A DNA stretch of 64,000 nucleotides from an uncultured Acetobacteraceae bacterium (lineage in GTDB: Bacteria > Pseudomonadota > Alphaproteobacteria > Acetobacterales > Acetobacteraceae): the NCBI GenBank assembly GCA_903907955.1, contig CAIVPZ010000122.1, forward strand, positions 1 through 64,000, written 5' to 3'. The notes under the pieces were generated by a model. It was not told the DNA's origin. It searched no databases and saw nothing but the letters and a program-made list of their open reading frames with translations. Of the stretch, positions 9,137-18,368 are shown in pieces (within the stretch, counting starts at the first letter, position 1; the number at the start of each line of letters is the position of its first letter). The position numbers and the translations under genes were made by a program.

Positions 9137-10249
9137 CTAACCGATCAACCCCGCCACCCAGCGGAAGATGCCGATATGGGTCAGGTCGTTCCAGGTCGCG
9201 AACACGAACAGCCCCACGATCAGCGCCAGCCCGGCACGGAACCCGTATTCCTGGGCGCGTTGCGGCAACGGACGGCCACGCACAACCTCGGCCAGGTAGA
9301 ACAGCAGGTGGCCACCGTCGAGCACCGGGATCGGGAACAGGTTGATCAGCCCCAGATTCACCGACAGCAGGGCGATGAACGACACCAGACTGGCCGCGCC
9401 AAGCTGGGCCACCTGGCCGGACAACTGGGCGATGCGCAGCGGCCCGCCGAGTTCATCGGTGTTCTGGTTGTGGGCGATCATGCCCCAGACCCCGGCCAGG
9501 GTCTGCACGCTGACGTCCCAGGTCTGCTCCACGCCGGCCGGCACCGCCGCCCATGGCGAGAGCCGTTCATATTCCACGGCGCCGCCGCGGACACCCAGCA
9601 CGCCCACCGTACGCCCGCCCGACTGGCGGGAATCGGGGGTCACCGTCACCTCATGGCTCACGCCGCCGCTGGCCACCACAAGGCGCAGCGCCCGCCCCGG
9701 ATTGGCGGCAACCGTGTGCTGGAGTTCCTCGAACCGGCGGATCGGCACACCGTCGATCGACTCGACGCGGTCGCCCGGCTGCAGGCCGGCACGGGAAGCC
9801 GCCGAACCGGCGACCACCTCATGCGCCTCGGGCAGCGCGATGGTGCGGCCAACGGTTGCGAACAGGGCGGCGAACAGCACGGCGGCAAGCAGGAAATTGG
9901 CGACCGGCCCGGCGGCGATGACGATCGCCCGTGCCCCCACCCGCTTCTCGTGGAAGGTGCGGCCGGGCTGCCACAGCGCCCGATCCTCGTCGGTGACGTC
10001 CTCCGGCCGCTCCTGGCCGTGCAGCTTCACGTAGCCGCCGAGCGGAATCCAGGCGATCTTCCACACGGTTCCGACCCGGTCGGTCCAGGAAACCAGGGCG
10101 CGTCCGAAGCCGATGGAAAAGGTTTCGACATGCACGCCGCACCAGCGCGCCGCCAGGTAATGGCCAAGCTCGTGGATGAACACCAGCACGCCCAGCACGA
10201 TGCCAAAGGCAACCGGTGTGCGCAGGAACTCGGGCAGGAAATCGAACAT
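9137..10249 (-). CDS. rseP: RseP-type site-2 zinc metalloprotease
   Basis: An inner-membrane protease that cuts transmembrane segments such as anti-sigma factors and remnant signal peptides. Of its 370 residues, HELGH is at 26-30 in the first membrane helix. The second active-site motif NLFPIPVLDGGH is near 305-316, where Asp is the third zinc ligand. A single PDZ domain lies between them (about 125-210, AGLQPGDRVESIDG), where E. coli RseP has two. The start follows GAGGGGAT at the end of dxr, 8 bases after its stop. It is the last gene of the rpsB-to-rseP run. bamA, which usually follows in this group, is absent. Confidence 0.94.
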   Translation of the reverse strand: MFDFLPEFLRTPVAFGIVLGVLVFIHELGHYLAARWCGVHVETFSIGFGRALVSWTDRVGTVWKIAWIPLGGYVKLHGQERPEDVTDEDRALWQPGRTFHEKRVGARAIVIAAGPVANFLLAAVLFAALFATVGRTIALPEAHEVVAGSAASRAGLQPGDRVESIDGVPIRRFEELQHTVAANPGRALRLVVASGGVSHEVTVTPDSRQSGGRTVGVLGVRGGAVEYERLSPWAAVPAGVEQTWDVSVQTLAGVWGMIAHNQNTDELGGPLRIAQLSGQVAQLGAASLVSFIALLSVNLGLINLFPIPVLDGGHLLFYLAEVVRGRPLPQRAQEYGFRAGLALIVGLFVFATWNDLTHIGIFRWVAGLIG

Positions 10250-10257
10250 TTATCCCC

Positions 10258-11421
10258 TCAGGCGGCCGACGCCAGAATTGCGCAGAAGCGGCCGGCCGCA
10301 GCGCGGGCGCGGACGTCGAGATCGACCACCTCGTCCAGCGTATCCGCCGGCAGGGAGCCCATCTCGTCGAGCACGCGCGCAACAGTGCCGGCGATGTCGA
10401 GGAAGCCGATCCGGCGGGACAGAAAAGCTTCCACCGCGACCTCGTTGGCCGCGCTCAGGATGGTGGGGGCGCCCCCGCCCGCCTGCAAGGCATCGCGCGC
10501 GAGAATGAGGGCGGGAAAGCGGTCGAGGTCGGGCTCGGAGAACTCCAGCCGGCCCACCGCGCCCAGGTCGAGCCGCCGCGCCGCCGTGGCGATGCGGGCG
10601 GGCCAGGCCAGCGTGTGGGCGATCGGCACCCGCATGTCGGGGCTGCCGAGCTGCGCCAGCACGCTGCCGTCGCTGTAGTAGACCAGCCCGTGCACCACCG
10701 ATTGCGGATGAATGAGCACGCCGATCTGCGCCGAGGGCAGCGCGAACAGACGGGCCGCCTCGATCAGCTCAAGCCCCTTGTTCATCATGGTGGCGCTGTC
10801 GATGGAGATCTTGGCGCCCATCGACCAGACCGGATGCTTCAGCGCCGCTTCCGGGCCGGCCACCCGCATTTCCTCCAGGCTGGCGGTGCGGAACGGCCCG
10901 CCGGACGCGGTGAGCACGATTTTCTCCACCGCCCCGCGATTGCCGTCGGCCATCGACTGGAAGATGGCGTTGTGCTCGGAATCCACCGGCAGCAGGGTGG
11001 CGCCATGGTCGCGGACGGCGCGCAGCATGACCTCGCCGGCGCAGACCAGCGCCTCCTTGTTGGCCAGCGCCACCGAACGGCCGCGGCGGATGGCGGCGAG
11101 CGTCGAGGGCAGGCCGGCCGCGCCGGTGATGGCGGCCATGGTCCACTCGGCGTCGAGCGCCGCCGCCTCAACCACCGCTTCGGCGCCGCTGGCGACCTCG
11201 ATGCCGGTGCCGGCCAGCGCCTCCGCCAGGGCGGCATGGCAGGCGGAGTCGGCTATGACGGCGCGCCGGGCGCGCAGCGCGCGGGCCTGCCGGGCCAGCA
11301 CGGCGACGTTGCGCCCGCCCACCAGCGCCACCACGCGATAGCAGTCCGGGGCCGCTTCAAGCAGCTCGACGGTCTGCGTGCCGATGCTGCCGGTGCTGCC
11401 CAATACCGTAATGGTCTTCAT
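10258..11421 (-). CDS. dxr: 1-deoxy-D-xylulose 5-phosphate reductoisomerase
   Basis: Catalyses the NADPH-dependent step that forms MEP in the non-mevalonate isoprenoid pathway. The 387-residue protein starts MKTITVLGSTGSIG (NADPH motif at 8-14). It carries LPVDSEHNAIFQ near 142-153, SIDSATMMNKGLE and the loop HPQSVVHGLV, which line the active site. The ATG at 11421 overlaps the cdsA stop as ATGA, which fixes the start even though the frame is open further upstream. It feeds the product path used by UppS two genes upstream. Confidence 0.95.
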   Translation of the reverse strand: MKTITVLGSTGSIGTQTVELLEAAPDCYRVVALVGGRNVAVLARQARALRARRAVIADSACHAALAEALAGTGIEVASGAEAVVEAAALDAEWTMAAITGAAGLPSTLAAIRRGRSVALANKEALVCAGEVMLRAVRDHGATLLPVDSEHNAIFQSMADGNRGAVEKIVLTASGGPFRTASLEEMRVAGPEAALKHPVWSMGAKISIDSATMMNKGLELIEAARLFALPSAQIGVLIHPQSVVHGLVYYSDGSVLAQLGSPDMRVPIAHTLAWPARIATAARRLDLGAVGRLEFSEPDLDRFPALILARDALQAGGGAPTILSAANEVAVEAFLSRRIGFLDIAGTVARVLDEMGSLPADTLDEVVDLDVRARAAAGRFCAILASAA

Positions 11422-12284
11422 CGCCACAACTCCACACCGCGGCCGGCGAGCACCGCCAGCAATGCCGCCGTCGGGGCGGCGGTCAGCACACCGTCGAGGC
11501 GGTCGAGCAGGCCGCCATGGCCGGGGATCAGCCAGCCCGAATCCTTCACGCCGTAATGCCGTTTCACCGCGCTCTCCAGGAGATCGCCGAACTGCGCGGC
11601 GAGGCCGATGCCGGCAGCCACCGGCAGGATGTGCGGCACCACGCCGCCGTTCAGGGCCAGCGCCGCCGCGGCGCCGACCGCCATTGCGGCAATCAGGCCC
11701 CCCACCGCGCCCGCCCAGGTCTTCGACGGCGAGATGCGGGGCGCCAGCTTCGGCCCCCCGACCAACCGCCCCGCCAGATAGGCGCCGATGTCGCTGGCCC
11801 AGACCACCAGCAGCAGGAACAGCACGTTGGCACGGCCGGCATCGCCGTCGTCGCGCAGCCAGGCAAGCGCCACCATGGCCAGACCGAGATACGGAACGCC
11901 GGCAGCCAGACTGGCGCGCCCGCCGAGGCCCCAGGCCAGCAGGAAGCCCGCCGCGACCACGCCAACGCCGAGCATCTCCCCGTCGGCCACCGCGGCGGCG
12001 CCGGCGGCGAGCACGGCCAGCGGAACAACGGCGCCTGCCGGGCTGGCCAGCCGGCCACCGCACAGCTGCACCCATTCCACCGCGAGCCCGGCAGCGGCCA
12101 CCGCCAGCAGCGCCGTCCACCACCAGGCGCCGAACCACAGACAGGCCAGCACCGCCGGCGCCAGCAAGACTGCCGACAGCACGCGCATGCGCAGGTCCCC
12201 CCACCGGAAGCCCGGGGCGGCCGGCGCAGGCGGGCGGATGGGCTCAGGCCGGCCGGGCACCGAACCGACGCTCGCGGCGGGCAT
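11418..12284 (-). CDS. cdsA: Phosphatidate cytidylyltransferase
   Basis: Makes CDP-diacylglycerol from CTP and phosphatidate at the inner membrane. Several hydrophobic helices precede the signature block SPSKTWAGAVGG (about 186-197) and GDLLESAVKRHYGVKDSG followed by PGHGGLLDRLD near the C-terminus, which carries the metal and CTP ligands. With the start at 12284 (288 residues) the gene overlaps uppS by 41 bases. A second ATG at 12188 (MRVLSAVLLAP) would give a tidier 256-residue protein beginning at the first helix. The first 30 residues are Pro/Ala-rich and may not be translated. Confidence 0.92.
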   Translation of the reverse strand: MPAASVGSVPGRPEPIRPPAPAAPGFRWGDLRMRVLSAVLLAPAVLACLWFGAWWWTALLAVAAAGLAVEWVQLCGGRLASPAGAVVPLAVLAAGAAAVADGEMLGVGVVAAGFLLAWGLGGRASLAAGVPYLGLAMVALAWLRDDGDAGRANVLFLLLVVWASDIGAYLAGRLVGGPKLAPRISPSKTWAGAVGGLIAAMAVGAAAALALNGGVVPHILPVAAGIGLAAQFGDLLESAVKRHYGVKDSGWLIPGHGGLLDRLDGVLTAAPTAALLAVLAGRGVELWR

Positions 12285-13086
12285 AGTCGGCGATCGCCTC
12301 GGCGAAATGCGCCGGACCGAAATCGGGCCAGAGCACGTCGAGGAACATCAGTTCGGCGTAGGCGGACTGCCAGAGCAGGAAGTTCGACAGCCGCTGCTCG
12401 CCGCTGGTGCGGATGATCAGGTCAGGGTCGGGCATCGGCGAACTGGACAGCAGGGCGGCAAAGCTCTGCTCGTCGATCGCCTCGGGATCGAGCGTGCCCT
12501 CCCGGACGGCCAGGGCGGCGGCGCGAACCGCGGCGACGATCTCGGCACGGGCGCCATAGGACAGCGCGAGGGTGAGATTGAGGCGGGAATTGCCGGCGGT
12601 CACACGCTCCGCGGCAGCAAGGTCGGCAACGATGTCCGCCTCGAAACGGCTGCGGTCGCCAATGAAGCGCAGCCGCACGCCCTCCCGCTTCAGCTCGGCC
12701 ACCTCGTTGCGCAGGTAGTGGCGCAGCAGGCCGGTGAGATCAAGCACCTCGCCGGCCGGCCGGCGCCAGTTCTCGCTGCTGAAGGCATAGAGCGTGATCC
12801 AGCCGACGCCATGGCGGATGGCGGATTCGACGATGCGGCGAACGGCCTGCGCACCGGCGCGATGGCCGGCGACGCGCGGCAGGCTGCGGCTCGCGGCCCA
12901 GCGGCCGTTGCCATCCATGATGATGGCGATGTGGTTCGGCGGCGGCGGCTCGCCGGGCGCGGTCGCCGCGGGCAGCCCCGCGGCAGTCGCCGGGCGCACC
13001 TCGACCGCCGCAGCCGGCGGCGCGCCGGCCCCCGTTGCGGCGGCCATTTCGGCCGCCTGCCGTGCGGTCTGCGTCCTGGCTGACAC
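12244..13086 (-). CDS. uppS: Undecaprenyl diphosphate synthase
   Basis: A cis-prenyltransferase that makes the C55 carrier lipid for peptidoglycan and O-antigen. Of its 280 residues, the first 50 are a low-complexity Ala/Pro extension. The conserved core starts HIAIIMDGNGRWA with catalytic Asp58. SSENW (about 103-107) and RTSGEQRLSNFLLWQSAYAE are the substrate-binding blocks. It lies 20 bases after frr and overlaps cdsA. The N-terminal extension is longer than in E. coli (about 253 residues total), so an internal start is possible, although no other ATG is well placed. Confidence 0.94.
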   Translation of the reverse strand: MSARTQTARQAAEMAAATGAGAPPAAAVEVRPATAAGLPAATAPGEPPPPNHIAIIMDGNGRWAASRSLPRVAGHRAGAQAVRRIVESAIRHGVGWITLYAFSSENWRRPAGEVLDLTGLLRHYLRNEVAELKREGVRLRFIGDRSRFEADIVADLAAAERVTAGNSRLNLTLALSYGARAEIVAAVRAAALAVREGTLDPEAIDEQSFAALLSSSPMPDPDLIIRTSGEQRLSNFLLWQSAYAELMFLDVLWPDFGPAHFAEAIADYARRERRFGARPA

Positions 13087-13106
13087 CTTGCTTGCGCCCC
13101 GATCCC

Positions 13107-13673
13107 TCAGACCTGCTTGATTTCCTTGTCCTTCTCGACAAGCGCGTCGTCAATACGCTTAATGTAAGAGTCGGTCAGCTTCTGCACCTCCTCGGCCCAG
13201 TGCTTCTCCTCGTCCTGGCCGATGGTGCCCTTCTTCTCGAGCGCCTTGCACTGGTCCATGCCGTCGCGGCGGACGCCGCGCACCGCCACCTTGGCACCCT
13301 CGGCATAGCGGTGGGCGGCCTTGGACAGCTCAAGGCGACGCTCGCCGGTAAGCTGGGGAATGGGCACGCGCACCAACTGCCCGTCAGCGGCAGGGTTGAG
13401 GCCAAGGCCGCAATCGCGGATGGCGACCACCACCGCATTGACCAGGCTGCGGTCCCAGACCTGCACGGTGAGCATGCGCGGCTCCGGCACCGCGATGGTG
13501 CCGACCTGCGGCAGCGGCATCTCGCTGCCATAGGCGTTGACGCGCACCGGCTCCAGCAGGCCGGGGCTGGCGCGACCGGTGCGCAGGCCGGCGAATTCGC
13601 GCCTGAGCGTCTCCACCGCGCCGTCCATGCGGCGCGTGAGATCCTGCTTCAGGCTGTTCAGTTCGGTCACCAC
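13107..13673 (-). CDS. frr: Ribosome recycling factor
   Basis: Splits post-termination ribosomes with EF-G and IF3. The 188 residues are the normal size. [25 protein letters not shown] in the N-terminal half and [23 protein letters not shown] at the C-terminus are family hallmarks, the latter in the long helix. The start is GTG at 13673 or the next GTG at 13670. GGAGGTT lies just upstream on the minus strand. A copy of the 105-base palindromic element lies between pyrH and frr, so it is transcribed inside this operon. Confidence 0.95.
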   Translation of the reverse strand: MVTELNSLKQDLTRRMDGAVETLRREFAGLRTGRASPGLLEPVRVNAYGSEMPLPQVGTIAVPEPRMLTVQVWDRSLVNAVVVAIRDCGLGLNPAADGQLVRVPIPQLTGERRLELSKAAHRYAEGAKVAVRGVRRDGMDQCKALEKKGTIGQDEEKHWAEEVQKLTDSYIKRIDDALVEKDKEIKQV

Positions 13674-13741
13674 CGCAACCTCCTCCGTGGTTTAGCCGCC
13701 CGGGGCTTGACGCCCGGGGCTTCGCGCGCGTCATGCGCCGT

Positions 13742-13850
13742 GGTCAGAGCCTGAAAAACAACCGAACTCGAAAAGGAATACCCGCTGCTGTCATTGAACT
13801 TCATTTCATCGTCGGGCGGCTTGCGGACATTCCTTTTCAAACTCTCAGGG
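13742..13850 (-). repeat. 105-base palindromic element, copy 2
   Basis: On the minus strand this starts CCTGAGAGTTTGAAAAGG and ends TTTTTCAGGCTCTGAC. The 15-base arms 13771-13785 and 13823-13837 pair throughout, with two G-U wobbles. Compared with the 43643 copy, an A-U pair has become G-C, so both sides changed. The pyrH stop codon lies within its first bases. The frame continuing past that position would read [19 protein letters not shown] then SSGYSFSSSVVFQAL. Confidence 0.85.
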
Positions 13851-14570
13851 CGGCTCGACAATGGTGGTGAACCGCCCCTCGCCACGCATGACCTGCGCGA
13901 AGGCGCCGGGCGCGTTGATGTTGAAGACGATGATTGGCAGGCGGTTCTCGCGCGCCAGGCTGATGGCGGATGCGTCCATCACCCCGAGGTCGCGCGACAG
14001 CACGTCGAGATAACCGAGCTGGTCGTAACGTTCGGCGCCCGGGTGCTTGCGCGGGTCGGCCGAGTAGACCCCGTCCACCTGGGTGCCCTTCAGCAGGGCG
14101 TCGCAGCCCATCTCGGCGGCACGCAGGGCGGCGGCGGTATCGGTGGTGAAGAACGGGTTGCCGGTGCCGGCGGCGAATATCACCACCCGCCCCTTCTCCA
14201 TATGCCGCTCCGCGCGACGGCGGATATAGGGTTCGCAGACGGTGGCCATCGGAATGGCGGATTGCACCCGTGTGGGTATGCCCCGCTTCTCCAACGCGTT
14301 CTGCGTGGCCAGGGCGTTCATCACGGTGGCGATCATGCCCATGTAATCAGCCTGCGCCCGGTCCATGCCGGAAGCGGCGGCCGAAACCCCACGGAAGATG
14401 TTGCCACCGCCGATCACCAGGCAGACCTGCACGCCCATCCCCACCACATCGGCGACATCGGTGGCGATACGCACCACCGTCTCGTTGTCGAGCCCGTAGT
14501 CACGCCGCCCCATCAGGGCCTCGCCTGACACCTTCAGCAGGACGCGCTTGTAGGTGGTGGTCGGGCTCAT
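13845..14570 (-). CDS. pyrH: UMP kinase
   Basis: Phosphorylates UMP to UDP; a hexameric amino-acid-kinase-fold enzyme. The 241 residues include [14 protein letters not shown] (ATP-binding Lys), [27 protein letters not shown] and the C-terminal [11 protein letters not shown]. The gene follows tsf after a 148-base gap with a strong hairpin. Its stop codon falls inside the start of a palindromic element that separates it from frr. Confidence 0.96.
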   Translation of the reverse strand: MSPTTTYKRVLLKVSGEALMGRRDYGLDNETVVRIATDVADVVGMGVQVCLVIGGGNIFRGVSAAASGMDRAQADYMGMIATVMNALATQNALEKRGIPTRVQSAIPMATVCEPYIRRRAERHMEKGRVVIFAAGTGNPFFTTDTAAALRAAEMGCDALLKGTQVDGVYSADPRKHPGAERYDQLGYLDVLSRDLGVMDASAISLARENRLPIIVFNINAPGAFAQVMRGEGRFTTIVEPP

Positions 14571-14659
14571 CGTTCCGATTTTTTGGGTGGGTGTTGGGTG
14601 CAGGGAACCAGCGCGGCGCGCACGCTACAGAAGCGTCTCGCGCCGGACAAGCGAGGGTT

Positions 14660-14696
14660 GCGCCCGGCACACGTGCAACCTGTGCGTGCCGGGCGC
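14660..14696 (-). terminator. Strong hairpin between tsf and pyrH
   Basis: An 11-bp perfect stem GCGCCCGGCAC/GTGCCGGGCGC with an inner GCACA/TGTGC alternative. There is no U-run on the minus strand. It may dampen read-through from rpsB-tsf into pyrH or protect the tsf 3' end. Confidence 0.5.
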
Positions 14697-14718
14697 GTTC
14701 CGAAGTTCAGACCCGGGA

Positions 14719-15648
14719 TCAGCCGGCAGGCGGCCTGGGGGCGATGCCGGCGGCGGCGGCCACTTCGGCGGCGAAGTCGCCGGTCTGGCGGTCGATGCCC
14801 TCGCCGAGCTGGAAGCGCGCGAAGCCGTTGAGCGTGGCACCGGCCTTCTTGACCACCGCGCGCACCCGGCTTTCGCCGTCATGCACCCAGACCTGCTCCA
14901 GCAGCACCACTTCCTCGTAGTACTTGCGGATACGGCCCTCGACCATCTTCTCGATGATCGCCTCGGGCTTGCCGGAGGCGCGCGCCTGTTCGGACAGCAC
15001 GGCCTTCTCGCGCTCCAGGGCGGCGGCATCGACCGAGTCGACATCCAGCGCCTCGGGGCGGGCGGCGGCGACGTGCATGCCGATCTGCCGGCCGAGCGTT
15101 TCCAGCGCGGCCGGTTCCGAACTGCCGGCCACCGCGGCCAGCACGCCGATCTTGCCCAGCCCGGGCCTGATCGCGGCGTGCACGTAGGTGGCGACCACCC
15201 CCTGCGGCACCGTCAGCACACGGGCGCGGCGGATGTTCATGTTCTCGCCGATGGTGGCGACCAGCTGGGTGAGTTCCTCGGCGACCGTCCGGCCGGTGCC
15301 CGGATAGGGCGCCGCCTTGATGGCCTCGATGTCCTCACCGACGGCGAGCGCGATCTTCGCGACCTGTGCCACGAAACCCTGGAAGGTCTCGTTGCGGGCG
15401 ACGAAGTCGGTCTCGGCGTTGACTTCCACCATGGCGGCCGCGTTGGGCGCCGAGGCGACCCCGACCAGACCCTCGGCGGCGACCCGGCCCGACTTCTTGG
15501 CGGCGGCGGAAAGCCCCTTCTTCCGCAGCCAGTCGATCGCCGCCTCCATGTTGCCTTCGGCCTCGATGAGGGCCTTCTTGCAGTCCATCATGCCTGCGCC
15601 GGTCCGCTCGCGCAGATCCTTCACCAAGGCGGCCGTGATCTCGGCCAT
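14719..15648 (-). CDS. tsf: Elongation factor Ts
   Basis: Nucleotide exchange factor for EF-Tu. The 309 residues open with [19 protein letters not shown], and [18 protein letters not shown] follows at once. The TDFVARNE motif (about 80-87) that contacts EF-Tu is present. A clean ribosome site, AGGAGAGAAG, precedes the ATG. It lies 22 bases after rpsB, the universal pairing. Confidence 0.97.
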   Translation of the reverse strand: MAEITAALVKDLRERTGAGMMDCKKALIEAEGNMEAAIDWLRKKGLSAAAKKSGRVAAEGLVGVASAPNAAAMVEVNAETDFVARNETFQGFVAQVAKIALAVGEDIEAIKAAPYPGTGRTVAEELTQLVATIGENMNIRRARVLTVPQGVVATYVHAAIRPGLGKIGVLAAVAGSSEPAALETLGRQIGMHVAAARPEALDVDSVDAAALEREKAVLSEQARASGKPEAIIEKMVEGRIRKYYEEVVLLEQVWVHDGESRVRAVVKKAGATLNGFARFQLGEGIDRQTGDFAAEVAAAAGIAPRPPAG

Positions 15649-15670
15649 GTCTTCTCTCCTGTCTGTCTGC

Positions 15671-16450
15671 TCAGGCGGCGGCGGTGGAGGCCGGCTCGAT
15701 CTCGGGCAGCGCTTCGGGGGGCAGATCCTCGGCGCCGCCGATATCGCGGCCGGAGGCGATCATCTCGGCCGAAATGCCGTCCAGCACCGCACCGGCGATC
15801 AGGTCGCAGTACATCGTGATGGCGCGGATGGCATCGTCGTTGCCGGGGATCGGGTAGGTGACGCCGACCGGGTCGGAGTTGCTGTCGAGCACGGCGACCA
15901 CCGGGATGCCGAGCTTGTTGGCCTCCTCGACCGCCAGCTTTTCCTTGTTGGTGTCGATGATGAACAGGATGTCGGGCAGCCCGCCCATGTCCTTGATGCC
16001 ACCCAGCGCGCGTTCCAGCTTCTCGCGGTCGCGGGTGATGTCCAGCACCTCTTTCTTGGTCAGGCCCTGGGTGCCGTTGGACAGCATCTCGTCGATCTGG
16101 CGCAGCCGCTTGATGCTGCCGGTGATCGTCTTCCAGTTGGTCAGCATGCCGCCGAGCCAGCGGTGGTTGACGTAATACTGGCCGCAGCGCTTGGCGCTGT
16201 CGGCGACGTATTCGGCGGCGGCCCGCTTGGTGCCGACGAACAGCACGCGCCCGCCGGCGGCGACCACGTCGCGCACCGCGCGCAGCGAGCGGTCGAGCAT
16301 CGGCACGGTCTGCTGCAGGTCGATGATGTGGACCTGGTTGCGCACGCCGAACAGGTACGGCGCCATGCGCGGATTCCAGCGGCGGGTGTGGTGGCCAAAG
16401 TGAACACCGGCTTCGAGCAGTTGGCGCAGGGTAAATTCGGGCATCGCCAT
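15671..16450 (-). CDS. rpsB: 30S ribosomal protein S2
   Basis: A 259-residue small-subunit protein. The start at 16450 ([21 protein letters not shown]) is preferred over the longer open frame to 16546, because GGAAAGG sits 9 bases upstream and homologues begin at [29 protein letters not shown] and [19 protein letters not shown] are diagnostic. It is the first gene of the rpsB-tsf-pyrH-frr run. Confidence 0.97.
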   Translation of the reverse strand: MAMPEFTLRQLLEAGVHFGHHTRRWNPRMAPYLFGVRNQVHIIDLQQTVPMLDRSLRAVRDVVAAGGRVLFVGTKRAAAEYVADSAKRCGQYYVNHRWLGGMLTNWKTITGSIKRLRQIDEMLSNGTQGLTKKEVLDITRDREKLERALGGIKDMGGLPDILFIIDTNKEKLAVEEANKLGIPVVAVLDSNSDPVGVTYPIPGNDDAIRAITMYCDLIAGAVLDGISAEMIASGRDIGGAEDLPPEALPEIEPASTAAA

Positions 16451-16834
16451 GGGCGTGACCTTTCCTTCCGTCCGGTTGAACCTCCGCAGGGCCAGCATGC
16501 CGATACGGCACCGGATCCGGGCCTGATCTAACAGGCCGGAAGGCACCCTGCGTGTGAATTACCGGCGGCAGCGCGCCGCCAGCGGGCGGGGTATGGCGCA
16601 GGGCCGGACGGGATGCAAGCGCGGCGTCGCCGCCGGCGGGATGGCCGGTGTCGGGCGAAAAGGGCGTTCACGGCGGTTCAGTCACAGGACGCGGCGGGAA
16701 AGCGGAGCGCATCCTGCCGCTTGCATGCAGCCGCCGCTTCCCCGCCGAAACCGGCTCTGCAACGGCGGCGGCGGAATAGGCCACATGCGCGAGAGAACTT
16801 TGATTTTCGCCCCGGGTGAGGCCACATCGGCAGC
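16451..16834. other. Divergent promoter gap, rpsB / LolA-like gene
   Basis: This 384-base gap lies between two divergently read genes. It must hold the rpsB promoter and leader on the minus strand. I see only a weak pair on that strand, TTGCAT and CATACC 17 bases apart, near 16618-16590. A GC-rich inverted repeat occurs around 16560-16585. No small gene is convincing. Confidence 0.4.
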
Positions 16835-17449
16835 ATGAACCGACGCACCCTTGTCCTGCTGCCGCTGCTGGCGCCCCTGCCCCTCCTGGCGCGGGCAGCC
16901 GGGGCCGCCGCCCCCACCACCGCGCTCTCGCCCCGCGACCAGGCCGATCTGGCCCGCATCGAGGCCAGCCTGAACGCGATCCGCACCCTGAAGGCGCGCT
17001 TCCTGCAGGTGGCGCCGAACGGCAGCGTCGCCGAGGGGGTGGCCTGGATGGAACGGCCCGGCCGCATGCGCTTCGAATACGACCCGCCGACGCCGCTGCT
17101 GCTGGTTGCCGGGCATGGGCTGTTCTTCTTCCACGACAGCCAGCTCAACCAGACCACCAACCTGCCGCTCAGCGCCACCCCGCTCGGGCTGCTGCTGCGC
17201 GACAATCTGCACCTCAGCGGCGACGTCACGGTCACCGGCATCCAGCGGCTGCCCGGGCAGATCCAGGTCACCATGGTGCGCACCGCATCGCCCGACGAAG
17301 GCAGCCTCACGCTGGTGTTCGCCGACGAGTCGCTGGCGCTTCAGCAATGGTCGGTGGTGGACGCGCAGCGGCAGGAAACCCGGGTGCGGCTGTTCCGGAT
17401 CGAACTCGGCGGCAGCTTCGACCCCAAGCTGTTCATCTTCAACCCCTGA
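16835..17449 (+). CDS. LolA-like outer-membrane lipoprotein carrier family protein
   Basis: A 204-residue exported protein. The start MNRRTLVLLPLLAPLPLLARAAGA is a typical signal peptide with probable cleavage near residues 21-25. The mature part has the LolA/LppX pattern: LNAIRTLKARFLQVAPNGSVAEG, then WMERPGRMRFEYDPP and LLVAGHGLFFFHDSQLNQTT. LolA shuttles lipoproteins from LolCDE to LolB across the periplasm. Some alphaproteobacterial relatives are LolA-type proteins of other lipid paths, so I leave the symbol open. It is divergent from rpsB, with no operon partner. Confidence 0.85.
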   Translation: MNRRTLVLLPLLAPLPLLARAAGAAAPTTALSPRDQADLARIEASLNAIRTLKARFLQVAPNGSVAEGVAWMERPGRMRFEYDPPTPLLLVAGHGLFFFHDSQLNQTTNLPLSATPLGLLLRDNLHLSGDVTVTGIQRLPGQIQVTMVRTASPDEGSLTLVFADESLALQQWSVVDAQRQETRVRLFRIELGGSFDPKLFIFNP

Positions 17450-17567
17450 ACAGGCAGCCGGCAGCGTGGCGCCGCGGCCACACCTGGCGCCGACATGGCC
17501 GTCAGGCGGCGCGTCCTGCCGCAATTGCTTCATTTTATCGCCATCTTCATGGATGATGATCAGCAAC

Positions 17568-18335
17568 ATGAAACCGCTGATTGGTATCTCCTGCTGCACC
17601 AAGCTGTTCGGCACCTACGGCACGCCGAACCACGCGGCATCCGATACCTACGTGCGCGTCACCGATCTGGTGGTGGGCGGCGTGCCGGTGCTGATCCCGG
17701 CCAATGGCACCCACGCCGATGTCGCCACCCTGCTGGCGCGGCTGGATGGCATCATCCTCACCGGCAGCCGCTCCAACGTGCATCCCGACCAGTACCAGGG
17801 TCCGCCGCACGCCGAAGGCACGCCCGAGGACGCCATGCGGGATGCGGTCACCCTGCCGCTGGTGCGCGGCGCCGTGGCCGCCGGCATCCCGCTGCTGGCG
17901 ATCTGCCGCGGCATGCAGGAATTCAACGTCGCCCTGGGCGGCAGCCTGCACCAGTGGCTGCAGGACCTGCCCGACCGGCTGGACCACTCCACCCCGTTGC
18001 AGGCCAACCCGCTGGTGCGCACCGGCAAGGCCCACAGCCTGCGCATCGTCCGGGGAAGCTGGCTGCACCGCATCGCCGGCGCCACGGAGATCGCGGTGAA
18101 CTCGCTGCACAACCAGGGCATCGACGGCCTTGCACCGGGGCTGGTGGCCGAGGCCGTGGCACCGGACGGCACCATCGAGGCGATCCGCGCCCCCGCCGCC
18201 CCCGCACTGGCGGTCGGCGTGCAGTGGCATCCGGAATACGACTGGGAGCACGACCCGGTGTCGCGCCGCATTTTCGAGGCGTTCGGCGCGGCGGTGCGCA
18301 GCCGTGACATGCCACAGGCGGCAGCGGCGGATTGA
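17568..18335 (+). CDS. Class I glutamine amidotransferase-like gamma-glutamyl hydrolase (PuuD type)
   Basis: A 255-residue protein with the PuuD/peptidase C26 pattern. MKPLIGISCC at the start, GIILTGSRSNVHPDQY in the middle, nucleophile Cys113 in LAICRGMQEFN, and His221/Glu223 in GVQWHPEYD make a complete triad. Relatives hydrolyse gamma-glutamyl-GABA in putrescine breakdown or related gamma-glutamyl amides. The ATG at 17568 matches the usual family start. ATGs at 17553 and 17556 are in frame and lack a better ribosome site. No other putrescine genes are visible, so the substrate is open. Confidence 0.88.
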   Translation: MKPLIGISCCTKLFGTYGTPNHAASDTYVRVTDLVVGGVPVLIPANGTHADVATLLARLDGIILTGSRSNVHPDQYQGPPHAEGTPEDAMRDAVTLPLVRGAVAAGIPLLAICRGMQEFNVALGGSLHQWLQDLPDRLDHSTPLQANPLVRTGKAHSLRIVRGSWLHRIAGATEIAVNSLHNQGIDGLAPGLVAEAVAPDGTIEAIRAPAAPALAVGVQWHPEYDWEHDPVSRRIFEAFGAAVRSRDMPQAAAAD

Positions 18336-18368
18336 AGGCAGGCCAGCCCAGGCCCACAGGAAGCCAGC

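Noticed and set aside
13667-13885. A 72-codon frame through palindromic element copy 2
   Set aside because: It contains the shared element peptide but starts inside pyrH without a ribosome site. I treat the peptide as a property of the element, not as a gene here.
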